This document shows, piece by piece, positions 1 through 11,091 of a stretch of 64,000 nucleotides of DNA (within the stretch, counting starts at the first letter, position 1; every line of letters starts with the position of its first letter). The stretch lies in the NCBI GenBank assembly GCA_022496185.1, contig WTXG01000030.1, positions 124,001 through 188,000 of the forward strand, read 5' to 3'. The position numbers and the translations under genes were made by a program. Source of the stretch: Multifurca ochricompacta. Lineage: Eukaryota > Basidiomycota > Agaricomycetes > Russulales > Russulaceae. The notes under the pieces are model-generated. The model saw only the letters and a program-made list of their open reading frames with translations. It ran no database searches and was not told the origin of the DNA.

Positions 1-2953
1 GAGCCCGTAGACGACGACCTCTTCCTATCCTTTGAAGATTGGAAAGCAAAGCGCTTCAGCGAAAGCGGTAGCCAGAAGGGCAATGTTCCCCCAAATTCCA
101 GCGCTCCAAACCGCGTACCGGTTGAAAGCGCCGCAGAAGTGACCGTTGTGGACGGCCACGCCCCAAACACCACCGCAATAGCCATCACCACCACCACCAC
201 CATTGTGACCGACCCAGCGTCGCCCAGCGGGCAGAGTCCGACCGCTCAGACCCCGCCCGCATCGCCTCATTTCATTGTACCACTGACGGACCGCTTCAAT
301 TATGCGTCTCTCGACTGTTCCGCTCGCGTGCACACGGCGCATCGTGGTGCCAAGTCGGCGTCGAATATCCTCTCGTCGAAGCGCGACCGGTACATGCTGT
401 CCCCCTGCTCGGCGAAACCGCAGTTTGTCGTGGTGGAGCTGTGCGAGGATATAAGGATTGACACGGTGCAGCTGGCCAACTTTGAATTCTTCAGCGGCGT
501 CTTCAAGGTGTTCACAGTGAGCGTTGCCAAGACGTATGCCGCTACCGATGTGGAAGGTTGGACCGTCGTGGATACGTACGTCGGGAAGAACGTGCGTGGG
601 GTACAGGTAAGCCCTTGCGTTATATTATAAACATCAACGTCCTTGACTCCATCGTCGTACTGGTTTCGCTGAATCCTTTTCTTCTTTCTTTTTTTCCCCA
701 TTCACAGTCGTTTCATCCTCCGACGTCGCTCGGTGACTTTTATCGGTACATTCGCATCGATTTTCATTCCCATTACTCCAACGAGTATTATTGCCCCATC
801 TCTCTCCTTCGTGTTTACGGCCTCACCCACCTCGAACAATGGAAGTGGGACACCTGGGAGGAAGAGAGTAGAGCGCGGCAAGACCAGAACGCACATGCCA
901 CGGTCGTCCATGCCTATGCAAACATCCCCTCAGATCCTGAGCAGCCCGCGGAGGCTCCTCGATCTGACGCTGCCGAACATCCACTTACATCCCAAGACAA
1001 TTCTGCCTCGGCAGCCACATCTTCAAGCAAATCGAATCCGGACGCCCAGGAGCCACGGTCGGACTCAGCCAAGTTGTCTGAGAGCCCAGAAGATCCTTCC
1101 GACATATACAGACATCGCCCGGTCGGAACCCTCGGTAAAACCACCGAATTTGTCAATCAGTACCGGTTCTCCGACCACCATTGCCACCTCTGCCTCTGCC
1201 TCTCCGCCTCCAGATTCTAGCCATAGCCATGATTCAACTAACATTCTTCATTTTACTCAACGGTCTCACGCGTTCACGAGCAACGACTATTTCACACCAT
1301 CGTCATCTGTATCAATATTATCCCGACTTGCAAACACCTCGGGAACTACTGCATCTGTACCTCGCCCGTCTTCCCAATCCCAATCCATGATCACCACCAA
1401 CCCATCTCCGTCGGTCATACATGCCTCGGCTTCACCATCACACCATCACCACTATCACCACCACCCCCTCCCGTAATCAACCTCCCACTTTCTCCATCGC
1501 CCCCGTACATGCATGCGGGCGAGTCTATCTACCGCACCATCATGAATCGTCTCAGCGCTCTTGAAGCCAATACGACGCTGTATGCACGCTACGTTGAAGA
1601 GCAGACGAGCGCCATGCGAGAGATGCTCAGGCGTTTGAGCGAAGATGTTGGTCGTCTTGAGGGCATAGGTCGCGCGCAGGCTCAGTTTTACCAACGCTCC
1701 ATCAGCGATTTTGAGAAGCACCGCCGAGAGATGGACATTGATCAACGTGCGCTCATTTCTCAAGTTAACTATCTAGCCGAAGAGGTTGGTAGAAGCCCTT
1801 CATTCCTTTTTTTTTTGTTTGTTTTCCTTCAGCAATTTTCTCATATGAATTGATCGTCGTTTCTTTCTAGGTTGTCCTGGAGAAACGTCTTGGTATAGCA
1901 CAACTCTGCCTTTTGCTTGCCGTGCTCGTCTTTCTCAGCGTCACGCGGGGGTCACCGGGCGAATTCCATGTCCCTCGTGCCGCCGCCACCAACAACAACA
2001 TTAACAACGACAACGACAACAGGAATAGCGCAGATTTTATAATGCGCGAGTGGGGTCGCCGCAACTTGACGCCCCGCCGCGGCACCACCGATTGGATCTC
2101 CCGTTTACGCGGGGTGAGCAGTGGACCACCCTCCGTCTCAAACAATGAGAGCACACTCGCGACGGCTCTACGCTCTCCGCCGGCCACTGCACCGCCACCT
2201 GCTGCTGCCGCTTCTCTCTCTGTCCTGACTTCCAAATTGGCTCCAGCAGGCAGCGGGTGGGGGTCCACCAATACAACAACAACTATTATGGCGACGGCAC
2301 CGGCGACGAGGTCCCGGCAGAAACGCATTCACCTTTACCCCACACCGACATACTACCCACACCACCACCACCACCACCACCACCGCACGCCATCACTACG
2401 GAGCGCTGCTAGACCCCGCTCGCGGAACGCGTATCATCATGTACGGGCCGGTTCTGGTTCGCCGTCGCCGGTTTCAGGTTCAGGCTCAGGTTCAGGTTCA
2501 GGCCCTGTTATCATCCCCATGCAGCGCTCAAGCTCGCACGGTGGCGCATCGGTCATCGGCCCGGTTCCGCGCTCAGCACGGCGTTGGGCGCGTAGCGCGC
2601 ACTTGCATGAAGTGCGTCGTGCACATAATCATCCCAATCGTCAGATTGGTGGTGGTGCTAATGGGGACGTGGACGTGGAAGTGGACGTGTTCACCGTTTC
2701 TTCGATTCCTGCATCGAGCAAAAGTAAGAAGAGTAAGAAGAGTATGGTGGGTATGTCAGTGGTAACGGCGCCGTCAGCGCCAGCAGCAGCAGCGTCACGG
2801 ACGGAGGAGGAAGATACTGGTGCAGGTGCAGATTCTGATGCAAATGTTCTTATTTATGTTGATGTTGACGTTGATGGAGGTGTGGGCACGGGAACGGGCA
2901 GCGTTGACACCTGGGTAGACACGGATACAGACGAGGAGGGTGACGCGCGTTGA
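1..2953 (+). CDS. SLP1: SUN-like (Slp1/osteopotentia type) ER membrane protein, 5' partial
   Basis: The gene is cut by the left window edge and reads open from base 1. A SUN-like domain begins with FNYASLDCSARVH and continues through VVVELCEDIRIDTVQLANFE and, after an intron at 607-707, YRYIRIDFHSHYSNEYYCPI. These are the hallmark blocks of the Slp1/osteopotentia branch of SUN proteins, which act in the ER on folding and retention of integral membrane proteins. A Ser/Pro-rich linker follows, then a coiled coil (about 1512-1784), an intron at 1785-1870, and one membrane segment (GIAQLCLLLAVLVFLSV). The tail is long, with His, Gly/Ser and acidic repeats, and stops at 2951-2953. Between about 1131 and 1470 the reading frame changes twice. 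Either small introns or base errors lie there, so that part of the model is unresolved. The family assignment is firm; the tail is much longer than I would expect. Confidence 0.85.
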
Positions 2954-4882
2954 TTGACCTGAGTGAGGGATGACGCTTTCCCCACACACGGCTTTCATTT
3001 TTCTCTTTTCTCATCTTCCCTATCTTATTTCCCCCTTCCCCCCCTGCCCAGTTTTTTTTTGGATTCGATCAAACATTTGTTGAACAAACTCCTAAGCACA
3101 TGGATTTCCTATCTACCCCCCACTACAAGTACAGTTCATTACTTCAATAGATTATTGTTGTTCCAAAGAATTCAATTCCAACAAACCAAACAAACAAACA
3201 GACAGTCCCGAATGGGCCATTGCAAGTTGTAAAAGTTGTGTAATTAGCGCGATGTCCTATGTTTCAGGAGGGGCTTGGGGACCTAGGGTCAACGGTCAAC
3301 TAGTCAATCAAGGCGTCAATCTCATCTGGTCGTGGCGTAAACTTGTGCATCTCAAAGGTGGATTGTGTACCGTACCGTTCATCTCCGAAAATGAAAATTT
3401 CCAAAATAAATCTGTAGCGGTGCCAGTGCTAGCGGTCAACAATCCCTCCGAGGTGGGCGCAGGTCTCCTTCAAAACCAGAATGGGATATTAAGAAACAAA
3501 CATAGAAACATTTCCCCAAACCTAACTTCCCCGTTCACTCCCACGCCCACCAAAAAAATAACAACCAAGAAAAAGCGGGCGCAAGAGGGGGGTGGGGGGG
3601 GGGGGATATCGCGTGCGTGACCAAATCAAATTAAAAGAAGGTAGTGCGCGTGTTAGGTCGCTTCCACCCCGTGATCATGGTGATCTACAGAAGATCTTGC
3701 TTGGTTCTCAGTGGACTCGACTCGAGGCCCAGGTGCGGTAAGGGAGGATTGTTACGCCTGATCAGCCTGGGAGAAGTCGAGACCCGCTTGTAGGATAGAA
3801 AGATTAATTGGTTGACAAAAATATCGGACCTCCCCCCGCCTAAAGTCCGTAGAGAAAAAATTCTCCACATAAAGTGGGGGGTTTAAAACTCGGGAAGGGG
3901 ACGGACGGATGAAGGAGGTCATCATCATACGAGTTGGAGTCATTTGTTGGATTGGACTAATAGTGACGCAGCGACACGCGTTCGATTCATTCACTAGCAT
4001 GCATCATGCGTGTGTCACTGGCAATGGTGTGACGCCGGCGAAAAATATCGAAGGTTGTTTTTTCTTTCTTAAAACTTCTAGTGGTCAAGTCGTTTCGGTG
4101 ATATAGAAGTCATGAATCCCTGGACTGCCCGGGATTCCTTTTTACTAACCAAAGTAAAGAGAGGAGATGAGGCAGATGTAATAAAGTCAGACTCAGGGCT
4201 TACAAACAAATGATCCATCACCCGGGACCAGACATTTGGCTGGTTGGGCACCCCAACGATAGATTTAATAAATTCAAGTAAAGTAATTTACTACCAAGGT
4301 GCTAATCTTTTTTTTTTTGTAATGGTATTGTACTGTAACTGCGCAGATAGTAAGTGAGAGTGCTGAGTCTGCAGCCGGTCAAAAGCGTGGCTGCCCGGTA
4401 ACCTGACCGGCAGAAATGAGATCGGTCAACGGATAGGGGGATGGATGGAGCGGGAGGAGAGGGAGGGGTTTAGTCGTAACTTATGGCATGTGTCACGTTA
4501 AATACAACTTGACCGGTTACACGTGTACGTATACTATTACTAAGGATTAGGGTAGCGGGGTTGGGAGGGGGATCGTGGGCAGACTGGACGATTCGGAGCC
4601 CGAATACGGATTCGACGGGACGCGAAAAGAACTGCTGTCGCGGGGCATCACAGGGCGCGGGGCAGTCAGCACAGGTTCCCGGAAGCCTGCGGGTCTGAAA
4701 AGCGGAAGAACAGGTTGCCGCCGCGCCGCACCGCTCAACAAGGTGGTGGTGGTGGTGGTGGCGGTAGCAGTGGCCGCCCTTCCGAGGTGTCGGAAGGCGG
4801 GCAAGAGCGTCGCGAAGAAGTAGCGGAACATTTCTCGGACGAGCACGGACGCTGTAGCACGGCAGAACAATAACACTATCAG
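2954..4882. other. Gene-poor spacer
   Basis: I find no convincing gene here. Open frames are short and lack family motifs or a sensible splice pattern. The stretch contains homopolymer-rich patches, for example a G run near 3590-3603 and a T run near 4309-4318, typical of untranslated or intergenic fungal DNA. The 3' end of the SUN gene transcript probably occupies the first few hundred bases. Confidence 0.5.
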
Positions 4883-5302
4883 TCAGAATAGGGCTTCCCA
4901 CCCCCTTCCGATTGTAACTCGTACAAGCATGGGGGTTGCCAAACTGACATAAAAACCAGGAAGCATGAACTAGCGTACCCGAAGGGAGATAGAACGCCGA
5001 ATCGGATCCGCTTGATTCCATCTTGGACGGCCGACTTGAAGGCGTTGATATGGTCCAGTCTGAACGTCCGACGAGCACAATAGTACTCGTGATGATGGCA
5101 ACGACGACTGTTGGTAGAGGGAGAAGATAAGTTGTAGGATAGTGCGGGGTATGAATTGGCTTACCGAAAACGACCACGAGGTAAACGGCTGTTTGCCACA
5201 CGAGGTCCTTCCATGCTGGCTGGATCCCATAGATAGGCTAGCAGGAGTTGCAGATGAAGATGTTGATAATAATGACGTTGGGTTGCTCAAAGAAGTCGAC
5301 AT
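4883..5302 (-). CDS. Small single-pass membrane protein, unknown function
   Basis: I do not recognise the family. A start codon at 5300-5302 opens a Ser/Thr-rich N-terminus of about 22 residues. The next conserved-looking piece reads YGIQPAWKDLVWQTAVYLVV. An intron begins at a GTAAGC donor after a hydrophobic run, and the exon after it continues the hydrophobic run (VVVAIITSTIVL). A basic amphipathic part then reads RRTFRLDHINAFKSAVQDG and IKRIRFGVLSPFG. A second intron leads to LATPMLVRVTIGRGWEALF and a stop at 4883-4885. The product would be about 110 residues with one membrane helix. Joining these pieces needs two single-base corrections, near 5230 and near 5085. Splice signals and amino-acid style support a real gene; function is unknown. 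Confidence 0.42.
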
Positions 5303-7675
5303 GATAGGAAGAGAAAGAACACGAATAACCAAATGAGAAAAAAAAAAGAGGGAGGAACTGAAGGTGGTATAATGTTCCACGAGAACGAGAACTGAAGGAT
5401 TGAGGGGTCGTTGAAGTTGCCTCAGCAATGACACACGAGGGCCTCTTTTGTAGTCACCAATAGATATAGGCACAGAGAGAATGAGAATACGGGCCAAGAT
5501 GCCATTATTAAGTCCTCAGATAGATGCACTGCAGGACTACAATTGGTACGCGATGGTACGCGACAGCGGTGCATGTGTGCACGCCTGAAATGATGACATC
5601 CTCTCGTGCGATGGTGAGGTTTGCCAACTGGTAATATAACTTTGCCATAGCAAGACAGCGGACATGTGGGCGTGGAGTCACTGCTGGTATAGTATTCGTG
5701 CGTCCAACTTTTCCGAGTCATCGAACGCGCACAACACGCCGTCACCACGAACTCTTACCCACTCCAAAAAGTTAGAACCGGGTTGATGCCAGAAAGCCAC
5801 GGAAAGCCCCGTGGGCGACGTTCCTTCCGCGACCAAGCAGCGTGCTGAAATTAGGGGCAGGGATATGTGAATTTAGGATATCAGTTTACCGTGGGCACCA
5901 CCAACAGGACGAATCGACATGATGTTGGCCGCAACGAGGCGCGGGTGAAGTGGGGAGGAGGGAACGATCCATTTACATAACTCGAAGGCTCATTGCTGCG
6001 CATGTACGGTTAGATCAGTTTGAAAGACGCCCATGAAAGTAAATCGGGGAGCAGGTTTGCTAGAAAGGTTCACGTAAAGTTGTGTGAATGATGATGTAGG
6101 GCCGTTGTACCCGCCGGCGCTGTACGCACCACTGTTCGGGCTTTTGGTTGTTCAAAGACCGATCCACGTGCTCCCAGCCAGGTAGAGCGCAGCATCGGCG
6201 GAGACAGACCAGAGGGGGGGGGGGGGGTCGGGTACTAACCGGGGAAATGGACGACATCTGCATGACATGTACATCTACGATCGTTCAGCCTATAACGCTG
6301 CTAGGAAGCCCTCGCACCTCGCACCACACCTCAGCACGGTTTGTGTCTTCTAGTGACTACTTCGTCTGATGAACATGCGCAGGGCAGGACTGCTCATTTC
6401 ATCTTTTGGGCACCGATCGCCTTGCCATCTCGGCGGCAGCATAGAAGAACCTGAGAAGCCGCGATCTAGTGATTTGTGGCACCCACCCTCCTCCCCTTTC
6501 ACAGCCAGCCAAATCAAGATCGAAAGATCAGGAAAAGCTCCCAGAAATCAGTGCATACAGGATGTTCCCAGAGGGATCAAGAGATGAATTGAAATATGAT
6601 AATGATGGTGATGATCCACGCTAGACGTCCACGACACCTGTGGTGGAGCCCGAGCGAAAGGGCGGCGTTGAGCAACACGCCCTCGCTGCGTGCTTATCAA
6701 ACTCATTCGACTGCAATAAAACTTGAAACTGTGCTTTTAATTGCTAGTCAGTTCAGTCAGAAGAGAAAAAGCTTTGTAGTTGTTGTTGTTGTTGCCTTGA
6801 GATCATGACACATGCGGTTGGTACATGCTTCACGCTTTACGTTTCACACGCTTCACCTCTTTGGCTATCCTTGGCTGTTGGCCCCGACCATGTTTTCAGT
6901 CGAATTGGAGCAGGACACCTGGCAATAACGATCCAAGCTGATGATGGTGCCCGTCCTGTCTCGTTTAATAACCGTCCATTCATTGATCTCTCACGACGAC
7001 CACAATCAGGCGCGCCGGGCATAATAGGGCACAACGTAAACGTACACCGCTGTTTTTCATTTGAGAGAAAGCGGATCCTCAATACCTACTTCACTCACTC
7101 CATATCGTGCTGCTGCGCCCTTCCCCTAGCTGGTTCATGTCAAGGCCAAGCTTTGCGAGCTCCGTCCTTTGACTTTCATCCCAGTGACCTATCGATTACC
7201 CTGTCTTGTCGGTCGGTTGCGAGTCTTGATGCTTTATTCGACGATGACGTTTGTTTATCTCGTTCTCTTCGTAGTAGACCCGGGCCCTCGGAACTCCGAT
7301 GGCTCTCGGCTCTCAGCTTTCGGATCCAACAACCTCGCTGTCCCTATGCCGACCAGAACTGACACGTCAATTAATGAGCATCCTCGCGCGCTGTGCGTGC
7401 GGAAGATGCACCGGAAACACAGTTTTGTGGGGAATCTGCTAGGCGAATAACGTTTCTCCCCTTCACCTTCCCCCACAAGCACTGCTGGCGATGACAGGTT
7501 GACAAGATGCGCAAGAGATTTCGGTACCGCGGAACCATCCAACATTCAGTCTATGATACACTGGTGCTCATCAAGCTGAAACCCGTCAAGAAAAACATAA
7601 TAATCTCACTCCCGAGAGCCAAAAGGGGAGAAAATGAAAGCAGATATCACAACCACAATTGTTGATGTTCTGCGC
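5303..7675. other. Spacer without a recognisable gene
   Basis: Several open frames exist, the longest on the + strand at 6805-7362, but their composition is irregular and they show no domain, signal peptide or splice context. I treat them as chance frames. There is a G run at about 6214-6227 and a short GTT/GTTG repeat near 6776-6797. Confidence 0.45.
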
Positions 7676-8975
7676 TTAATCCAATTCTCCCAACACCTTC
7701 TCATCCCCTTCTTTCTTTCCCAGTTTCGCCTGTGCAGCTTCGACCTCTTCCTGCACGCGCTCGATCGACTTGAAGTACTTGACCGTTTTCACGTGAAGTT
7801 CTACGTCATCAAATCGTGTTAAAAAACGCGCCTTGCGCTCTGCGCCCGGGTCACACGGGTGAAGGATGCGTACCAGCCGTCGCATCCTCGTCCACGACAA
7901 TCAGCGCCCATGGATGCGTCTGCAACGCCGACAACGTCCACAAATGATTCACGCCATGCTCGATCGCCATACTCAGCGCGAGCGCCTTGCGCTGTCCCGT
8001 CACGACCACGACGACTTCGCGTGAGTCCAAGACGGTTTTGACGCCCACGGTAAGCGCCATGCGCGGCACCGCTGCGATGTCGTTCCCAAAGAAGCGCGCG
8101 TTTGCCAGGATTGTGTCATACGCGAGAGTTTTGATGCGAGTGCGCGAGGCGAGAGAGGAACCGGGCTCATTGAACGCGATGTGTCCATCCTCGCCGATGC
8201 CCCCGAGAAAGAGCTCGATGCCGCCCACCGCCTGGATCTTCTCCTCATATTTGTTGCATTCGCCGACTAGGTCTGCCGCATTACCATCGAGGATATTCAC
8301 GCTCTTAGGATCGATGTCCACTGCAACGCGGTGGCGCGTTCGTTATGAGTTCCACAGCTCACACCCCACAAAAACACAAAGGAACCCAGAATGCGCGCAC
8401 TCACCATGTGAGAAGAATTCGCGGAACATGAATGTGTGGTAAGACTCTGGGTGATCGCGGGGTAGCCCCACATATTCATCCATATTGAACGTCACCACAT
8501 TCTTAAATCTGTGCATTCCGATCCAGCAATTAGGTCACGTCACGACCGTGGGGTGTGCCTAGGGAGTTGGGTGTGTGTGTCAAGGTGCTTGAAAGACGCA
8601 CGAAATTTTACCGTCCTTGACGAGGCGAATGAGGTGTTTGTACGTCGGGATCGGTGACGAGCCCGTGGGTAGACCAAGCACGAAGGGTCTCTCCGGCGTC
8701 GGCTTGAAATCAATAATCCTGTTCCCCGTTCCCCGAAGAAGACAGAGCACAAAAACACGCATGTATATGTTATTTTCGTATGTATTTTCAAATTAGTAGG
8801 CAAACTACTGTGAATCACTTTCCCACACGCACCGTTTTGCAATGTAGTTCCCATGTACTCACCCACTGCCGCGGGGTCATCACGAATGATCAGACCTAGT
8901 AGCGTGTCCCCCCCACCCCCACTCCATTGAGCAAACTTTGCGCTATGTAAGATAGGGGGTCGTTGACTTACGCAT
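7676..8975 (-). CDS. NAG1/nagB: Glucosamine-6-phosphate deaminase/isomerase
   Basis: This enzyme converts glucosamine-6-phosphate to fructose-6-phosphate and ammonia in cytosolic amino-sugar (chitin breakdown) metabolism. The best model is six exons: 8972-8975, 8833-8895, 8602-8718, 8405-8508, 7874-8320 and 7676-7800. The first coding exon is only ATG plus C, completed across an intron to read [15 protein letters not shown]. Hallmarks are [17 protein letters not shown] (phosphate loop), [18 protein letters not shown] with the catalytic Asp, and [17 protein letters not shown] with the Asp/His/Glu catalytic set. The C-terminus has [17 protein letters not shown]. All introns have GT-AG ends and phases that fit. 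One apparent missing base near 8844 breaks the frame inside exon 2: the code should pass from GEYM to NYIAKRIIDF. In bacteria this gene sits in nag operons; here it stands alone, on the same strand as its neighbour. Confidence 0.93.
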
Positions 8976-9396
8976 TCAAGTGTTGTGCAAAAAGAGAGAG
9001 ATTAGAGATAAGGATGGGGTTGGAGGGGGGGGGGCTATAGAGAAGTCTTTGCCTTGCCTTGCTCTGGGGGGCTCAGAGCTTTATGTGCGCTGGCAAGAGA
9101 CATTCTCGGGAACGGAAGAAGGCGGGTTTAACCAGTTGCAGCTTGTGAGCCATATGGGCCATATGGACTTATGACTATTAATCTACGGCGCGGTACAACC
9201 GACAATGGGGGGGTTTAACACAACAACAACTTCCAAAGTGATATCAAAAGGCACAGGTAAGATAAAATAGGTACATTGTGTGTTTTTGTTATCTTAATGT
9301 CACGTCATGATATGATCAAATTGCTTTTGCCTTTGCTTTGGTGATCATATCATCACGCTCACAGTTTGACATCTCTGCGTGGTGCATCTGCCTTTT
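8976..9396. other. Intergenic spacer between two same-strand genes
   Basis: This 421-base stretch holds the presumed promoter of the deaminase gene and the 3' flank of the FMN enzyme gene. I see no coding potential. Around 9298-9360 there is a short inverted arrangement of the word TGATATGATCA and its near complement, which could form a hairpin. Confidence 0.4.
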
Positions 9397-11091
9397 CTAG
9401 AACCGCTTCTCTCTTCCCCCAATCTCGCTGATGTTCTTATACCCGCTGAGTCCGAGCGTCACCTCGGTATCGGCTAGGAGCCCTCGTAGTACTTCCTCGA
9501 CCCCTTGCTCACCGCCTAGTGCGAGACCATACATAAACGGGCGTCCAACTGGCATCATCATCATCATCATCAGCCAGGTATTTCTCCTATGTGATTCGTT
9601 TAAATGCGTGTGCCTACCAAGTACGCCCTGTGCACCCATCGCGATAGCTTTGATGACGTCGCTTCCCTTGCGGATTCCCGAATCGAATAGAACAGTAAAC
9701 TTGCCTTGTAGTTGTGCGCGAAACACTCTCGTTGACGCCGTAATTTCTCTAGAGCGGTGAATGAACCGATGGCGCCATCAACCTGTCGTGCACCTTGAAG
9801 ATCAAACGCATGAGACGAGGAAATCCCGGGAGAGAGGGAGGGAGGGGGGCCCAGCCACGTCACGTCGCACTTGTGCACGGCATACGGAAGTTTAGGACCG
9901 CGGGCCGAACGTACCGTGGTTTGACACTACAATTCCATCCATTCGGGCGTCCATAGCCGCATGGGCATCCTCCACCGTCTGAACCCCCTTAAGGACGATA
10001 GGCCCATCCCAGTTATTTCGCAAAAATTCGAGGTCCTGCCACGAGCGGAATAAACCCGAATTCGCCTCAGCCAACCACCCAGCACCAAGCTTGAACGCCG
10101 TCTGAGCCTCCTCGTCCCCCGCGGCCAGTCGCATGCGGAACGCGTCCATATCCAACGGGAATACGGGACGATCATCCGGGCGAAGCGGGATGCCCATCCG
10201 TTTCATGAAGACAGGATCGGACGTGCCCACCTGCACGCCCACTCCCGCAGCGAAAGGGAGGTACGCGGTGTCGAGATCGTGTGGTCGCCAACCGAGTAGG
10301 AAGGTATCCAGGGTGAGGACGAGGGTCGTGAAGCCAGCCGCCTTGGCGCGACTCAGGATTGAGAGCGTAACATCATTGTTGCGTGGCCTGCGGCCACATG
10401 AAACGCAGGTTTGCATGAGTCATAAAAAGGGATGCGTACCAATACAACTGATACCAGCGATGCCCGTCGCCGCTGGCTTTGGCAACAGCTTCGATAGGCC
10501 GCGTGCTGGCGGTCGACATGATGAACGGAACTCCAACCCTTGCAGCTGCGCTCGCGGTCGCGAGCTCACCGTCCCTATGTAGGATGCCTTGTACACCCAC
10601 GGGAGCGAGAAGCACGGGTGACGGCAGTTTGACACCAAAAATGGTCGTCTAAGGAAGGGGGAAACACAGTTGGTTAGTTCTCGGGTTGTACCTTGAAAGA
10701 AGGGTGAGGACGAAGACGAAGATTACGTCGAGATTGCGATGTGTAGCATTACGAAGCATACGAGGGATGATGCGCCATTGCTCAAGCGCCTCGAGATTGT
10801 TGCGGTACGTGCTACCGGTCCCGGCGTTGCCGAACGTGTACATGTAGGCAGCTAAAATGAATGGGTTTATTTTTCGGCCCCTCATCAATCATTCGTTCGG
10901 GGGTTGTGGGATTTTAGACACCGAGATGTGGTGTTGGGTTGCTCACCATGATTATCCTTGGTCGCCTCGCGTGCTTTCGCTTCAACGTTGCGATGGTCAT
11001 ATGAACCGATAAGCGGACGCTGACCCGTCATGTAGATCTGAGTGAGGTACCGAGACCATGTCGTTTGAGGGGCAAGAGGGTCACCAGTCAT
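9397..11091 (-). CDS. FMN-dependent alpha-hydroxy-acid oxidase/dehydrogenase (lactate monooxygenase-like)
   Basis: This is a member of the FMN-dependent (S)-2-hydroxy-acid oxidising family (lactate oxidase/monooxygenase, glycolate oxidase, L-lactate dehydrogenase); the exact substrate cannot be told. Six exons fit: 10947-11091, 10727-10851, 10440-10648, 9915-10387, 9618-9793 and 9397-9548, giving about 426 residues. Blocks in order are WSRYLTQIYMTGQRPLIGSY, YMYTFGNAGTGSTYRNN, LLAPVGVQGILHRDGELA, GHRWYQLYW, LVLTLDTFLLGWRPHDLD, PIVLKGVQTVEDA with the FMN-binding Lys, GIVVSNHGARQVDG with the catalytic His, and FTVLFDSGIRKGSDVIK with the phosphate-binding Arg. The usual GG after the catalytic His reads GA. 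A missing A near 9744 breaks the frame between TALEK and ITAS. The protein has no visible targeting sequence and no cytochrome b5 domain, so it is not flavocytochrome b2. Confidence 0.92.

Noticed and set aside
2345..2400. Polyhistidine run as a metal-binding domain
   Set aside because: It lies in a low-complexity tail with other homopolymer codons, so it is better explained as repeat expansion.
4470..5201. A 243-codon minus-strand open frame
   Set aside because: Its text after the first hydrophobic part becomes unlike protein, and a neighbouring frame carries the conserved-looking continuation. It is a mixture of the real small gene and chance sequence.
6805..7362. A 185-codon + strand open frame
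   Set aside because: No domain, signal peptide or splice context, irregular composition, and it lies in a stretch with open frames on both strands.
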